From Qipengyuania soli (GTDB taxonomy: Bacteria; Pseudomonadota; Alphaproteobacteria; Sphingomonadales; Sphingomonadaceae): 64,000 nt of DNA. Below are positions 33,901 to 45,662 of the stretch, piece by piece. The number at the start of each line of letters is the position of its first letter. Within the stretch, counting starts at the first letter, position 1. The stretch lies in the NCBI RefSeq assembly GCF_015529805.1, contig NZ_CP064654.1, positions 1,116,001-1,180,000 of the forward strand. The letters run 5' to 3'. The position numbers and the translations under genes are program-made. The notes beneath the pieces are model-generated. The model was not told where the DNA came from. It did no database searches and saw only the letters and a list, made by a program, of their open reading frames with translations.

Positions 33901-34626
33901 ATGGCCGAATTCTCGCAGCGCAACATCGCCCTCCTGATCGACGCGGACAATGCCAGTCCTGCGGGCATCGATCCCGTCCTGACCGTGCTTGCGGAACTGG
34001 GACAGGTGAATATCCGACGGGCCTATGGCAACTGGCGCAAGGCAAGCCTCAAGGGCTGGGTCGACCTGATGCATCGTTACGGCATCGAACCGCAGCAGCA
34101 ATTCGACCTGACCAAGGGCAAGAACGCTACCGACATGAAAATGACCATCGATGCGATGGACATGCTGTTTCGCGGACGGGTCGACGGATTCGGCATCATG
34201 TCTTCCGACAGCGACTTCATGCCGCTGGCCATGCGCATCCGTCAGGATGGCCTGCCCGTCTATGGCTTCGGCGGCGAGAAGACGCCCGAGGCGTTCCGGC
34301 AGGCATGCACGCGGTTCATCGACGTCAACGCGCTGATAAAGGCCGAGAAGGACGAGCGACGCGAGAGCGGCGCCAAGGGCGCAACTGCATCGAACGTGCT
34401 CGACCAGGAACTGCTCGACCTGCTGTTCGACGCCTACAATGCCAGCAAGCGTGACGAAAACGGCTTCGCGAAGCTGTCCGAAGTCGGGCAACGCGCCGGC
34501 AACCGCTCCAGTTTCGACACCCGCAACTACGGTTTTGCGCGGCTCATCGACCTGATCGAGGCCGTGCCCAACTTCAGCATCGAGCGGCGCAACGACGGGC
34601 AGGTCTTCGTCAAGCGCCTGCGCTGA
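33901..34626 (+). CDS. NYN-domain (PIN-like) protein with OST-HTH/LOTUS domain
   Basis: A 241-residue protein of the LabA/DUF88 group. The N-terminal NYN nuclease fold (1-140) keeps the acidic residues L-L-I-D14-A-D16-N, K-N-A-T-D-M-K-M-T-I-D-A-M-D and M-S-S-D-S-D-F. Residues about 165-240 form an OST-HTH (LOTUS) RNA-binding module (L-L-D-L-L-F-D-A-Y and Y-G-F-A-R-L-I-D-L-I). This pairing suggests a structure-specific or G4/RNA-binding nuclease; substrates of bacterial members are mostly unknown. Upstream frame is open, but M-A-E-F-S-Q-R-N-I is the natural start. Confidence 0.9.
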   Translation: MAEFSQRNIALLIDADNASPAGIDPVLTVLAELGQVNIRRAYGNWRKASLKGWVDLMHRYGIEPQQQFDLTKGKNATDMKMTIDAMDMLFRGRVDGFGIMSSDSDFMPLAMRIRQDGLPVYGFGGEKTPEAFRQACTRFIDVNALIKAEKDERRESGAKGATASNVLDQELLDLLFDAYNASKRDENGFAKLSEVGQRAGNRSSFDTRNYGFARLIDLIEAVPNFSIERRNDGQVFVKRLR

Positions 34627-34653
34627 CAGCCTTCCTTCTGCGGCCAAAGGAAA

Positions 34654-34681
34654 GGGCGCGGGTCCTTTCGAACCCGCGCCC
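34654..34681. terminator. Bidirectional terminator hairpin
   Basis: GGGCGCGGGT pairs perfectly with ACCCGCGCCC around an 8-base loop. On the minus strand it is followed by TTTCCTTT, and on the plus strand by TCCTTACTT, so it can end both the NYN gene and the convergent secreted-protein gene. Confidence 0.8.
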
Positions 34682-34707
34682 TCCTTACTTCAACCGAAAA
34701 CGGCTCG

Positions 34708-36000
34708 TTACATCGAACCAGCTTCCTGAGCGGCATAGACCGCCCACAGGCTGGCAATCGCCTGGCGAGCACCCTCGACCTTGTTGAAGGTCGCCTGCGC
34801 TTCGGCGTACTTGCCCTGATCAACCTGGGCGATGCCGAGACGGGTCAGGACGAGCGGGGTGTTGACCCCTGCCTGGCCAAGCGCCTTGGTGTAGAACTCC
34901 TCGGCTTCGGCGCCACGGCCCATGCTGAGAAGCGCATCGCCAGCTGCCATGACCGAGTTCAGGGTCGCGCCGCTGGCACGGGCGCTCTTCATCAGCGAGG
35001 GCATATCCTTCTGGTCCACCGCAACGCGCTCTGCAGCCTGGCGACGAGTGTCGGCGACATAGGCGTCATCCTTGCGCAGCTTGCCCTTGGCGATGCCTTC
35101 GTCGATCACGGTGACGACTTCCGCCGGCAGACGGCGATAATCGGCAGCGTCGAGATACTCGAGATAGGTGCGCCCTTCACGGAGCGACGAGGTGCGACGG
35201 CCAAGGCGCAGGAGATCGAGGATCTCCGGGTTCTGGTAGCCGCCGGTATTCAGCATGATGGCGACCGCGTCACCCCAGCTGGCTTCGCCCGGGAATTCCG
35301 AAACGTAGAGCTTGGCGTACTTCTGAGCTTCGCTCACCAGGCTGTTGTTGTAGGCCATGGCCAGGCCACGCTTGATCCACGCTTCGTTGATCGGCTTGCC
35401 AGCTGCGCGACGCGCATCGACAACACCGGTCAGGTAGGCGAGACCTTCGGCGGTCTTGTTCTCGCCGAAATAGCTTTCCGCGACGAAGATTTCAGGGTCA
35501 TTGTCGGCATAGCCGGCGTCGATTGCAGCCTGGAGGAAGCGGCGAGCGGCCGGATAGTCCTTCTGCTGGTAGGCCAGCTGGCCAGCCTGGAAGTTGTACA
35601 CGCCGACCTGTTCGGGAGCGACCTTGCCGCTGCCGAGCATCAGTTCGAGACCCTGGCGTGCAAGTGCCATGTCGTTGGTCTTCTGGCCGAGGTTCACGAG
35701 CAGGCCGCCAACCGCGTGACGATCGTCCTCGGTTTCGGTGGCAGCAACGACCGCGGGGATTGCAGCCTTGATCGCCGCATAGTCAGGAGCGGCCGAGTTG
35801 AACTGATCGGCTACCGGCTTGTAAGCGGTAATGAAGCCCTTCGAATAATTCGACTTGGCCGGCTTTTCCTTCTTCTCCTTGGCTGCGTAGGCCGGAGTTT
35901 CGAGGGCAACGGCGCTGACACCGAGACCGGCGGTCAGGGCGATGGCAAGGGCGAAAGCGGAGGACGAGCCCGTCTTGCGGACGAGGGACGAGAAAATCAT
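34708..36000 (-). CDS. Secreted TPR-like repeat protein of unknown function
   Basis: A 430-residue protein with a clear signal peptide (hydrophobic core about 14-33, cleavage near A-Y-A-A at 38-40) and a lysine-rich start of the mature part. The rest is alpha-helical and Ala-rich, with TPR-like units such as L-A-Y-Q-Q-K-D-Y-P-A-A-R-R-F-L-Q-A-A-I and L-G-I-A-Q-V-D-Q-G-K-Y-A-E-A-Q-A. It is likely periplasmic and protein-binding. GGGAG precedes the ATG at 36000. I cannot name a partner; it has its own promoter region and terminator and is not in an operon. Confidence 0.85.
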   Translation of the reverse strand: MIFSSLVRKTGSSSAFALAIALTAGLGVSAVALETPAYAAKEKKEKPAKSNYSKGFITAYKPVADQFNSAAPDYAAIKAAIPAVVAATETEDDRHAVGGLLVNLGQKTNDMALARQGLELMLGSGKVAPEQVGVYNFQAGQLAYQQKDYPAARRFLQAAIDAGYADNDPEIFVAESYFGENKTAEGLAYLTGVVDARRAAGKPINEAWIKRGLAMAYNNSLVSEAQKYAKLYVSEFPGEASWGDAVAIMLNTGGYQNPEILDLLRLGRRTSSLREGRTYLEYLDAADYRRLPAEVVTVIDEGIAKGKLRKDDAYVADTRRQAAERVAVDQKDMPSLMKSARASGATLNSVMAAGDALLSMGRGAEAEEFYTKALGQAGVNTPLVLTRLGIAQVDQGKYAEAQATFNKVEGARQAIASLWAVYAAQEAGSM

Positions 36001-36298
36001 AATCTAGGCTCCCAAGAGTGGTTAGGGGTCTGAGCGCGAAGAGGGTAAAATTCAATCCTGCGGCCCATGCCGCGTGTGTGCTCTCATTGCAAATCTTCTA
36101 CGCAAATGCGGCTGAATGCGCATTGAATGCGACCTGTGCCCGCCGTTCAGGGTTTCCACGGGCGCACAGACCACCCATATGTGGAAAAAGCGCTCGATAC
36201 GGCGCTTCGTTCCCCCCGCTCGGTGGCGCTTTGACGCCCTCTCGCCTAAGTTCGGGCACCTCAGAACATAAGCAGTTCACAGTACGGAAAACAGCGTT
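36001..36298. other. 298-bp intergenic region between divergent genes
   Basis: Holds the promoters of the secreted repeat protein (minus) and gyrA (plus). I see a short inverted repeat (AGCGC...GCGCT-like, near 36190-36210) but no convincing -35/-10 pair, RNA gene or small coding frame. Confidence 0.5.
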
Positions 36299-39126
<2,828 letters not shown>

Positions 39127-39130
<4 letters not shown>

Positions 39131-39969
39131 CGATGAAGGTCGAGCCCAGTGGACAGGCGTGCGGGGCACGCGTCACTGGGCTCGACCTTTCTCAGGCTCT
39201 GACGCGCGATCAAGTTAGCCCAATCCGCGCTTTGTGGCTCGAACACAAGGTGCTGGCATTCGCCGGGCAGTCGCTCGACGATGACGATCTCGAGACCTTT
39301 ACAAGGCTGATGGGCGGGTTCGGAGAGGACCCGTTCTTTGCGCCCATCGAGGGCCGCCGCAACATCGCAGCTATCCTGCGCGAAGCGGATGAGACGACCC
39401 CGCTCTTTGCCGAGAACTGGCACAGCGACTGGAGTTTCCTCGAACGTCCACCTGCGGGGACATGCCTGCTGGCGATCGACATTCCGCCGACGGGCGGGGA
39501 CACGCTATTCGCAGACCAGGGCGCGGCATTTGCGGCCCTGCCCGAGGATCGCAAGGACTACCTGCGCTCGTTGACGGCAATTCACAGCGCCAAGCTGGCC
39601 TATGCCCCGGACGGAACTTACGGCGAGAAGGACAAGGGCCGCTCGATGGCCATTCGCCCGGGCGAAAGCGCGCGCGAGACCCGAACCCACCCGCTGGTCC
39701 AGCGTCACCCCGAAACCGGTGAGGAGTGCCTCTACTCCACGCTAGGCTATATCGTCGGGATCGAGGGGATGGACGATGCCGAGGCATTCCCATTCCTCGC
39801 CGAACTTGCCGCATGGCAGTCACGAGAGGAGTTCGTCTATCGCCATCGCTGGGAGCCCGACATGCTGGTCATGTGGGACAACCGGGCTGTCCTGCACAAG
39901 GCGACCGGCGGCTACGAAGGTCACCGGCGCGAACTGCACCGCACCACGATAGCCGCCTTCGCCGCCTAG
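39127..39969 (+). CDS. TauD/TfdA-family Fe(II)/2-oxoglutarate dioxygenase
   Basis: A 280-residue dioxygenase with iron ligands H99 and D101 (N-W-H-S-D-W-S-F) and H257 (N-R-A-V-L-H-K-A-T), and the 2-oxoglutarate arginine R272 in L-H-R-T-T. Family members attack taurine, phenoxyacetates or other small acids; the substrate here is unknown. It is translationally coupled to gyrA through ATGA, which is an unexpected pairing. It ends in a CTAG shared with the convergent YhhN gene. Confidence 0.92.
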
Positions 39970-40631
39970 GGGCGGTTACGGTCACTCCGCAGGGTCTGGA
40001 TGACACCCGTCGCGATGAGGAACTGGCCCGAGTAGTAGATCGGCCAGACGAGCCAATCGGCTACCGGCTTCATTGCGGGTACCCCCATGCGAGCGAAAAT
40101 TAGCCAGTCCGAGATTACGAACAGCACTGCGCCGATCCCGACCCGATAACGCGGAAACCGGCTCGCCCATGCTGTCGCCGCCATGATCCCCAGACCCACC
40201 GAGTAGAGCAGGACAAGAGGCTCGCGGGTAAGAAGCCACGATATGAGCGGGGTCGCGACGAGGAGAGCGACGGCAGCCCCGATCTGGCTCCCGCGATAAG
40301 CCTTGCGTCGATGCTGGAGGTAGAAAACGCTGGCGACGAGGTGCCCTGCCAGGAAGAAGCCAGCACCTACCTCGAAGAACAGGTCGAGCAGGGCATCACC
40401 CAATGCGCCAAGCAGCATGACCAGCGATATCACCTTCGCATCGCGCTCCGGATGACGAACCCATGCATATACGGCAAGGAAACCGACACCGGCCCCCTTG
40501 AGCAGCGCAAGATACAGTTCCGGGACCGGCGTCAGTGGCAGCCAGTCCCTGGTCACGAAATAGAACGCCAACGAAGCTGTCAGGCTCGCCAGCAGCCACG
40601 GACGATGTTCGGCAAGTGCGCGCTTGGGCAT
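39966..40631 (-). CDS. YhhN-family membrane protein (lysoplasmalogenase-like)
   Basis: A 221-residue integral membrane protein with about eight helices and the family motifs G-A-L-G-D-A-L-L-D and V-I-S-D-W-L-I-F, as in TMEM86/YhhN. TMEM86B hydrolyses the vinyl ether bond of lysoplasmalogen; bacterial members are little studied. I chose the ATG at 40631 because GGGGAG lies 6 bases upstream on the minus strand. Convergent with the dioxygenase and divergent from trmFO. Confidence 0.87.
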   Translation of the reverse strand: MPKRALAEHRPWLLASLTASLAFYFVTRDWLPLTPVPELYLALLKGAGVGFLAVYAWVRHPERDAKVISLVMLLGALGDALLDLFFEVGAGFFLAGHLVASVFYLQHRRKAYRGSQIGAAVALLVATPLISWLLTREPLVLLYSVGLGIMAATAWASRFPRYRVGIGAVLFVISDWLIFARMGVPAMKPVADWLVWPIYYSGQFLIATGVIQTLRSDRNRP

Positions 40632-40697
40632 GGAACTCCCCTCTTGGTGAGCGCTAGGGCTTGATGGGCCAACCATGCAAGCCTAACTGCGCCGCCA

Positions 40698-42065
40698 ATG
40701 ACCCACGATATCCACATTATCGGCGGCGGCCTCGCCGGGAGCGAAGCCGCCTGGCAGCTTGCCCAGCGCGGCTTCCGCGTTCGCTTGTCCGAGATGCGCG
40801 GATCGGGCGACATGACGCCTGCCCACCAGACCGACGGGCTGGCCGAGCTGGTTTGTTCGAACAGCTTCCGTTCCGACGACAGCGACAAGAACGCGGTGGG
40901 CCTGCTTCATTACGAGATGCGCCAGCTCGACAGCCTGATCATGCGTGCCGGCGAGATTGCTCGCGTCCCTGCCGGCAGCGCAATGGCTGTGGATCGCGAT
41001 GTCTTCTCCGAGGAAGTCCAGCGATCGCTCGAAAACCACCCCAACGTGGCGGTCGTGCGCGAGCGCATCGATGCCCTCCCCTCCTCCGGTCCCACCATCG
41101 TCGCGACCGGGCCTCTTACCGCTCAGTCGCTCGCCGAGAGCATCGTTGCAGCGACCGGGCAGGACCGCCTCGCCTTTTTCGATGCCATCGCTCCCATCGT
41201 CCATCGCGACAGTATCGACATGTCGAAATGCTGGATCCAGTCCCGCTGGAACAAGCGCACCGAGGCCTCGAACGAGGGCGGCGATTACATCAACTGCCCG
41301 ATGACCCGGGAGCAGTATCTCGCATTCCACCAAGGCCTGATGGATGGCGAGAAGACCGAATTCCGCGAGTGGGAGCAGGACACGCCCTATTTCGACGGGT
41401 GCATGCCGATCGAGGTGATGGCCGCGCGCGGGGTCGAAACCTTGCGCTACGGCCCGATGAAGGGAGTCGGGCTCGACAACCCCTTCGATACGTCGGAAGA
41501 ATTCCCGCAAGGCCGCTGGCCCTATGCCGTCGTGCAGCTGCGGCAGGATAACAAGCTCGGTACGTTATGGAACATGGTCGGCTTCCAGACCAAGCTCAAA
41601 TATGCGGCGCAGGTCGAGCTTTTCCGTACGATCCCCGGCCTTGAGAATGCCGAGTTCGCACGGCTTGGCGGCCTCCACCGCAACACCTTCCTCAACTCGC
41701 CCATGGTGCTCGATCGCCAGCTGCGCCTGCGCAATGCATCGCATATCCGCTTCGCCGGACAGGTCACCGGCTGCGAAGGTTACGTAGAAAGCTCTGCGGT
41801 CGGGCTGATGGCGGGAATGATGGCCGCAGCCGAACTCGCCGGACGCGAGTGGAGTGCCCCGCCCCGCACCACCGCTTTTGGCGCGCTGCTGGCACACATC
41901 ACTGGGGACGCCGAGGCGGAGACCTACCAGCCCATGAACGTCAATTTCGGCCTGTTCCCGCCGCTTCACGAGGTGGGCAAGAAGGTGCGCAAGGAAGCCT
42001 ATACCGGCCGCGCCAAGGCCGACCTCAGGGACTGGATCGCCAGCAGCGCGCTGGTTGACGCCTGA
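40698..42065 (+). CDS. trmFO: Methylenetetrahydrofolate-tRNA-(uracil-5-)-methyltransferase TrmFO
   Basis: Folate- and FAD-dependent enzyme that makes 5-methyluridine 54 in tRNA T-loops. The 455-residue protein starts with the FAD loop [12 protein letters not shown] and has [15 protein letters not shown] and [11 protein letters not shown], typical of TrmFO and not of GidA. It is an alternative to TrmA. Its stop abuts the stop of the convergent EF-hand gene with no spacer. Confidence 0.96.
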   Translation: MTHDIHIIGGGLAGSEAAWQLAQRGFRVRLSEMRGSGDMTPAHQTDGLAELVCSNSFRSDDSDKNAVGLLHYEMRQLDSLIMRAGEIARVPAGSAMAVDRDVFSEEVQRSLENHPNVAVVRERIDALPSSGPTIVATGPLTAQSLAESIVAATGQDRLAFFDAIAPIVHRDSIDMSKCWIQSRWNKRTEASNEGGDYINCPMTREQYLAFHQGLMDGEKTEFREWEQDTPYFDGCMPIEVMAARGVETLRYGPMKGVGLDNPFDTSEEFPQGRWPYAVVQLRQDNKLGTLWNMVGFQTKLKYAAQVELFRTIPGLENAEFARLGGLHRNTFLNSPMVLDRQLRLRNASHIRFAGQVTGCEGYVESSAVGLMAGMMAAAELAGREWSAPPRTTAFGALLAHITGDAEAETYQPMNVNFGLFPPLHEVGKKVRKEAYTGRAKADLRDWIASSALVDA

Positions 42066-42536
42066 TTAGCAGGCGCACTTCCGCTTCTTTACGGGCTTCG
42101 GCTTCGTTGTCGCAAACTCGGCCGGCGTTAGCTGGTTGTCCTTGTCGGCGTCGGCGCCCTCGAACTTGTCTACGGTCGCCACTGCCCATTCTTCGAAATC
42201 GAGCAGGTTATTGCCGTCCTTGTCGAGCTTGCGGAAAGCATCGCTGCGCGTCGAGAGCATTTCCACTCGGCTGACCCGCCAGTCGCGATTGCGGTCATAG
42301 CGGAAGAAGCGTTGCTGTTCCCTGGTCAGCTCGCTTGCCTCGGGCGGCTCGGGACCGAGCATGTTACCAGGATCGCTTTCGGGAACTTCGGGGAGCGGTT
42401 CGGTAGCCGGTGCGGCCAACGGCGGCGGTGCGGCTTGTTCGACCTGAGCCCTTCCTTGCCACCAGAACATTCCCAAACCGCCGAGCGCAAGCGTGGCGAA
42501 GCTCCCCAATACGACACCTCTCACGCGCGCCCCCAA
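42066..42536 (-). CDS. EF-hand protein with N-terminal membrane anchor
   Basis: A 156-residue protein. Residues about 8-27 are a signal anchor or signal peptide, followed by a Pro/Ala-rich linker and three EF-hand-like loops: D-R-N-R-D-W-R-V-S-R-V-E, D-K-D-G-N-N-L-L-D-F-E-E and D-A-D-K-D-N-Q-L-T-P-A-E. The second and third look able to bind calcium, the first less so. It ends K-K-R-K-C-A-C. A periplasmic calcium-binding role is likely; no partner is evident. Confidence 0.85.
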   Translation of the reverse strand: MGARVRGVVLGSFATLALGGLGMFWWQGRAQVEQAAPPPLAAPATEPLPEVPESDPGNMLGPEPPEASELTREQQRFFRYDRNRDWRVSRVEMLSTRSDAFRKLDKDGNNLLDFEEWAVATVDKFEGADADKDNQLTPAEFATTKPKPVKKRKCAC

Positions 42537-42557
42537 TTCCCGAATGACTGCAACGTC

Positions 42558-43220
42558 TTAGCGTCCGAACACTATCGAACGCAACGCTGTGAGTGCGGCT
42601 CCCCTGTCGGACAGGAGCGGGCAGCCCCCACGTTTGAGCGACCGGCCGGCAAGCGCCTGAAGGATCGCCAGCCCACGCAGACGGCGAGGAAGGCGACGGC
42701 CCTGCGCCGGCACTGTTCCGGCAATTGCAACGAGAGCGGCGCGATCGCTCGCACCGCTCACCCCTGCGACCAGATCGGCAATCGACCAAAGTCGCGCTGC
42801 GCGGCGGATTTCCGGTTCGAAATCGGCGGAAACCTGCGTGTGCCTGGCGTAGGTTAGCCAAGCCTTCTCACGACCGTCGAGAAGCGGATCAATAGAGGAC
42901 TCGTCGAGGCTCTCCGCCAGAAGGAATGCCTCCCAACCGTCGACCAGGCAGGCAAGTTCGGCAGAGACTGCACCAAAGGCGGTCCCGATGTCATCGACCA
43001 GCGGATTGCCTGTCGGACGTTCAAGGAGGGGAGCGGAAAGTGCATCGCGCCACCAGGCGAGCCGCAACTGGCCGACGATTGCCTCGCTCGCCTGTGCAAC
43101 GGCGCGGCCGAGATTGCGATCGAGCTCGAACATCGCTTTCAGCGCCGCCCGATCGTCGGGCCTGGAGTGGGCGATTGCCAGTTCAAGTTCAGGAGGAAGT
43201 AGGCTCTCGGCAGCGATCAT
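42558..43220 (-). CDS. Reduced squalene/phytoene synthase-like protein
   Basis: A 220-residue protein with the N-terminal family signature F-E-L-D-R-N-L-G...G-Q-L-R-L-A-W-W-R-D-A-L, as in the NDUFAF6/COG1562 branch of squalene/phytoene synthases. It is shorter than the usual 280 or so residues. The two D-x-x-x-D magnesium motifs of active prenyl-coupling enzymes are not seen, so it is probably non-catalytic; NDUFAF6 itself assists complex I assembly. Start ATG 43220 (M-I-A-A-E-S). It sits between the EF-hand gene and the tad cluster. Confidence 0.75.
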   Translation of the reverse strand: MIAAESLLPPELELAIAHSRPDDRAALKAMFELDRNLGRAVAQASEAIVGQLRLAWWRDALSAPLLERPTGNPLVDDIGTAFGAVSAELACLVDGWEAFLLAESLDESSIDPLLDGREKAWLTYARHTQVSADFEPEIRRAARLWSIADLVAGVSGASDRAALVAIAGTVPAQGRRLPRRLRGLAILQALAGRSLKRGGCPLLSDRGAALTALRSIVFGR

Positions 43221-43268
43221 GCCGCGCTTATGGCGCAAGCATGCACACATTCAAGCTCGGGCGAAGGA

Positions 43269-43673
43269 TCACTCCTGGAAGTAGGCGCGGCGAGTCGAGC
43301 GAACCGGCAGCGAGCCAAGATTCACGAACACCAAGTTCACCGGGTAGCTGCCCGTACCCACCAGCTCGACGTACTTGCGACCATCCGTCGATGTTCCCCG
43401 CGTCAGGGTAACTGCGGCTGAACCGAATTTCTTGGCGGTGAGGAGATTGCTCTCGAACTTCGTTGAAAGCTCCGCATCGCTCGGTTGCGGATAGAGGATG
43501 GCTGCGCGAGCCGTCTCGTCGATCGCCGTAGTCATTGAGTTCTTGAAATAGAGGTAGATGCCCATGTTCATGGCGCCGAGCAGCATGACCAGCGCGACCG
43601 GGATCGCGAGGCCGAATTCGACGGCGGCGGCACCCTTCCGGTCGCCAACAAGGTTGCGCAGCAGCCTGCTCAC
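43269..43673 (-). CDS. TadE-like pilus assembly protein (minus-strand triad, third gene)
   Basis: A 134-residue protein with the TadE-like N-terminus: short basic leader, then G-A-A-A-V-E-F-G-L-A-I-P-V-A-L-V-M-L-L, a prepilin-like segment with the +5-type glutamate. A single membrane helix is followed by a periplasmic beta-rich domain. The start is a GTG at 43673 overlapping the previous stop (GTGA); the frame extends upstream only as a shadow. Such minor pseudopilins belong to the Flp/Tad pilus machine. Confidence 0.85.
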   Translation of the reverse strand: MSRLLRNLVGDRKGAAAVEFGLAIPVALVMLLGAMNMGIYLYFKNSMTTAIDETARAAILYPQPSDAELSTKFESNLLTAKKFGSAAVTLTRGTSTDGRKYVELVGTGSYPVNLVFVNLGSLPVRSTRRAYFQE

Positions 43674-44131
43674 TGGGTCTGCACCGTGACGTGGCCGGTG
43701 TAGTCGAACGACTTGACGTAGTTCGCGTACCCCGGGATGTTCAGGATCGGCGTGTAGGTGTCCTTGACCTCGATCTTGACGAACTTGGTCACGACCGCGG
43801 TCGGCTTGTTGCAGATGCCGAGGGTCTGGTTCGCCTTGGATGAGTCGCACTCGATCCATGACGTGACCGTAATCTTGTTGGCCGGAAGCCCCGTCGCGAG
43901 GACCATTTCAGCCTTGATGACCGGATCGAGCGGGACGGATTCCATCTTTGCGAAAACGTAATCCGCGCCGACCTGCGCATATTGCTGCATTTTCATGCGG
44001 TGCATGAAGCCCATGGTCGCATCGACCGAAGCGAGGGCCATCGTCAGCAGGATCGGCGTCGCGAAGGCGAGCTCGAGCGTCGCGTTACCGCGTGTCTCGC
44101 TCGCCAGTCGCTTTGCAATCCTCGAAATCAC
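43670..44131 (-). CDS. TadE-like pilus assembly protein (minus-strand triad, second gene)
   Basis: A 153-residue TadE-like protein with leader R-G-N-A-T-L-E-L-A-F-A-T-P-I-L-L-T-M-A-L-A and one N-terminal helix. The periplasmic part contains two cysteines (E-C-D-S and I-C-N-K) able to form a disulfide. ATG at 44131 overlaps the tadG-like stop by 4 bases, and its own stop overlaps the next gene, so the three genes are translated as a coupled set. Confidence 0.87.
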   Translation of the reverse strand: MISRIAKRLASETRGNATLELAFATPILLTMALASVDATMGFMHRMKMQQYAQVGADYVFAKMESVPLDPVIKAEMVLATGLPANKITVTSWIECDSSKANQTLGICNKPTAVVTKFVKIEVKDTYTPILNIPGYANYVKSFDYTGHVTVQTQ

Positions 44132-45390
44132 TGACGCATCCTCAAGAACTTGTCGCCGGTGAAGGACACCACGCCGCGACCCGACGGGCAGCTGTTCGAC
44201 ACCGAGGTGTTCCCACTAAAGGCGATGTATTGAGAAATGATTTGCAGGCAGTCGGTCGTCATGCCGCTGTTGCCAGTAAAGGTCACGCGGGTGCTCGGTG
44301 CATAAATCGCACCATCGAACTTCGAGTTGGAATCTCCGGTGACAGCGAAGCCGCCGTTGGTTCCGGTGCCGAGCGGCGTACGGCTGTCCTGGTGGATCAG
44401 GATGCCGGCATACGAGCCAGAGGACGGAGCGGTAAGCTGGAGGTTCGAAGTGCCCTGCGCGCTGAAGGTGCCGATCTTCGAACTGTTGAACGGGGAATCG
44501 GTATTGGTGAAGACCAGCGTGACGCCATTCCCGATCACGGTGGCATTACCGCCAACACTCAGGCCCTTTTCGCCGAGGTAGTACGTGCCGGGATTGAGGG
44601 TAAGCTTGGCGTTGGCCTGGATCTGAATTCCCTTGTAGCAACCGGGGCTCAGGGTATTGTTGTTGCCCGAGATCAAAGGCCAGTTGCTGCAGACCTGGTT
44701 AGGGTTGGACACCAGATTGGCGAAAGGATCGGCCGATGCGGCGACGCCGTTATTGATCGCCGTGTCGGACGTGATGCTGTTACCCTGATTGACTGTACCG
44801 ACTGCAGAAAGCGCACCGGCCTTGATGGTGTCCGAAGAAGTCGCATCAAAGTTTGAGTTCGACTGCAGGCCGCAGTTCATGTTGACCGAGGCAGAACCCG
44901 TGATGCTCAGCGCCGAACCGGAGTTCGACAGGGCGATCATGCAGTTCACCACTTCGCTCGACGCCTGGGCGACAGCTTCGACGCTGATGGTCGGAGTGGT
45001 CTTCAGGAACATGCTCGAGAAGGGGAGCTTCTGCTTGGTCGACAGGACGATGCGAACCATGCCCTTCTGACCGGCAAACTTGCCGGTGGTCGGGGGCGTT
45101 TCGATGGCGTTGATCGTGTAGGCGCGCTGGTTGTTGTAGCCGAGGACCTTGCGGACGGCGGTGTCGACCGCTGCTGCATCGCCACCGGCCTTGAGCGAGT
45201 TTGCGCCCGCGATCGCACCGGCATCGGCGGCGCTGCGAAGTTCGCGCTTCCACGTGATCCACTGCGCACCATCGACGGCAAGACCGACGGTCCCCACCAG
45301 CGGCACCATGGAAAGCCCCATGAGGGTCATGACATTGCCCTGCGTGCTTTTGCGAAGGCTGCGCAGGAAGGTCTTGGCACTCTCGAACAT
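44128..45390 (-). CDS. TadG-like Flp pilus-assembly protein without VWA domain (minus-strand triad, first gene)
   Basis: A 420-residue protein. The N-terminus (S-T-Q-G-N-V-M-T-L-M-G-L-S-M-V-P-L-V-G-T-V-G-L-A-V-D split over one helix) matches the TadG N-terminal domain, and R-E-L-R-S-A-A-D-A-G-A-I-A-G-A-N follows. The rest, from about residue 145, is made of short Gly/Asn/Ser/Thr-rich strands (N-P-G-T-Y-Y-L and G-G-N-A-T-V-I-G) that look like a beta-helix. No VWA metal site (D-x-S-x-S) is seen. Start ATG 45390. Confidence 0.88.
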   Translation of the reverse strand: MFESAKTFLRSLRKSTQGNVMTLMGLSMVPLVGTVGLAVDGAQWITWKRELRSAADAGAIAGANSLKAGGDAAAVDTAVRKVLGYNNQRAYTINAIETPPTTGKFAGQKGMVRIVLSTKQKLPFSSMFLKTTPTISVEAVAQASSEVVNCMIALSNSGSALSITGSASVNMNCGLQSNSNFDATSSDTIKAGALSAVGTVNQGNSITSDTAINNGVAASADPFANLVSNPNQVCSNWPLISGNNNTLSPGCYKGIQIQANAKLTLNPGTYYLGEKGLSVGGNATVIGNGVTLVFTNTDSPFNSSKIGTFSAQGTSNLQLTAPSSGSYAGILIHQDSRTPLGTGTNGGFAVTGDSNSKFDGAIYAPSTRVTFTGNSGMTTDCLQIISQYIAFSGNTSVSNSCPSGRGVVSFTGDKFLRMRQ

Positions 45391-45462
45391 CTTTGGTCAT
45401 CCTTTCGACCGGCTCGACCTACTTATGCCACGGACGCCTTGGAAAATGCTGAAAGAGGAAGG

Positions 45463-45477
45463 TTAAATCGGACTGAA
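45463..45477. promoter_or_regulatory. CtrA-like box TTAA-N7-TGAA (weak)
   Basis: Seven of the eight consensus positions of the alphaproteobacterial CtrA site TTAA-N7-TTAA match. It lies 73 bases upstream of the minus-strand tadG-like start. Pilus genes are known CtrA targets in Caulobacter; binding here is inference. Confidence 0.3.
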
Positions 45478-45557
45478 ATTTCCGCCCCCTGATCCGCTCA
45501 AGCCATTGGATTTGCGCCATTCCCGCTCGGTAACGAATGTCTTAATTTCCGGAGCCC

Positions 45558-45570
45558 GGTAATTGGTAAT
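45558..45570 (+). repeat. Direct repeat GGTAAT-T-GGTAAT
   Basis: Two exact GGTAAT words one base apart in the middle of the divergent tad control region, with a related GGTAAC at 45529-45534. The same half-site occurs in the inverted repeat at 3338-3354. Possible regulator site. Confidence 0.4.
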
Positions 45571-45647
45571 CACTGAAATGCGAAAGACGCCAGGCAGCCC
45601 TTCGAGCTAGAGGACCAAGTCTTCCTCAGGGTCTTCCGAGGCAGTCA

Positions 45648-45662
45648 TTAACCTCGATTTTA
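45648..45662. promoter_or_regulatory. CtrA-like box TTAA-N7-TTTA (weak)
   Basis: Seven of eight positions match TTAA-N7-TTAA, 63 bases upstream of the plus-strand tadG-like start. The near-symmetric placement relative to the box at 45463 is notable, but each match alone is weak. Confidence 0.3.

Noticed and set aside
43674-43859. N-terminal extension of the TadE-like protein ending at 43269
   Set aside because: The extra 62 codons overlap the previous tadE gene in another frame and lack the prepilin-like start; the GTGA overlap at 43673 fits far better.
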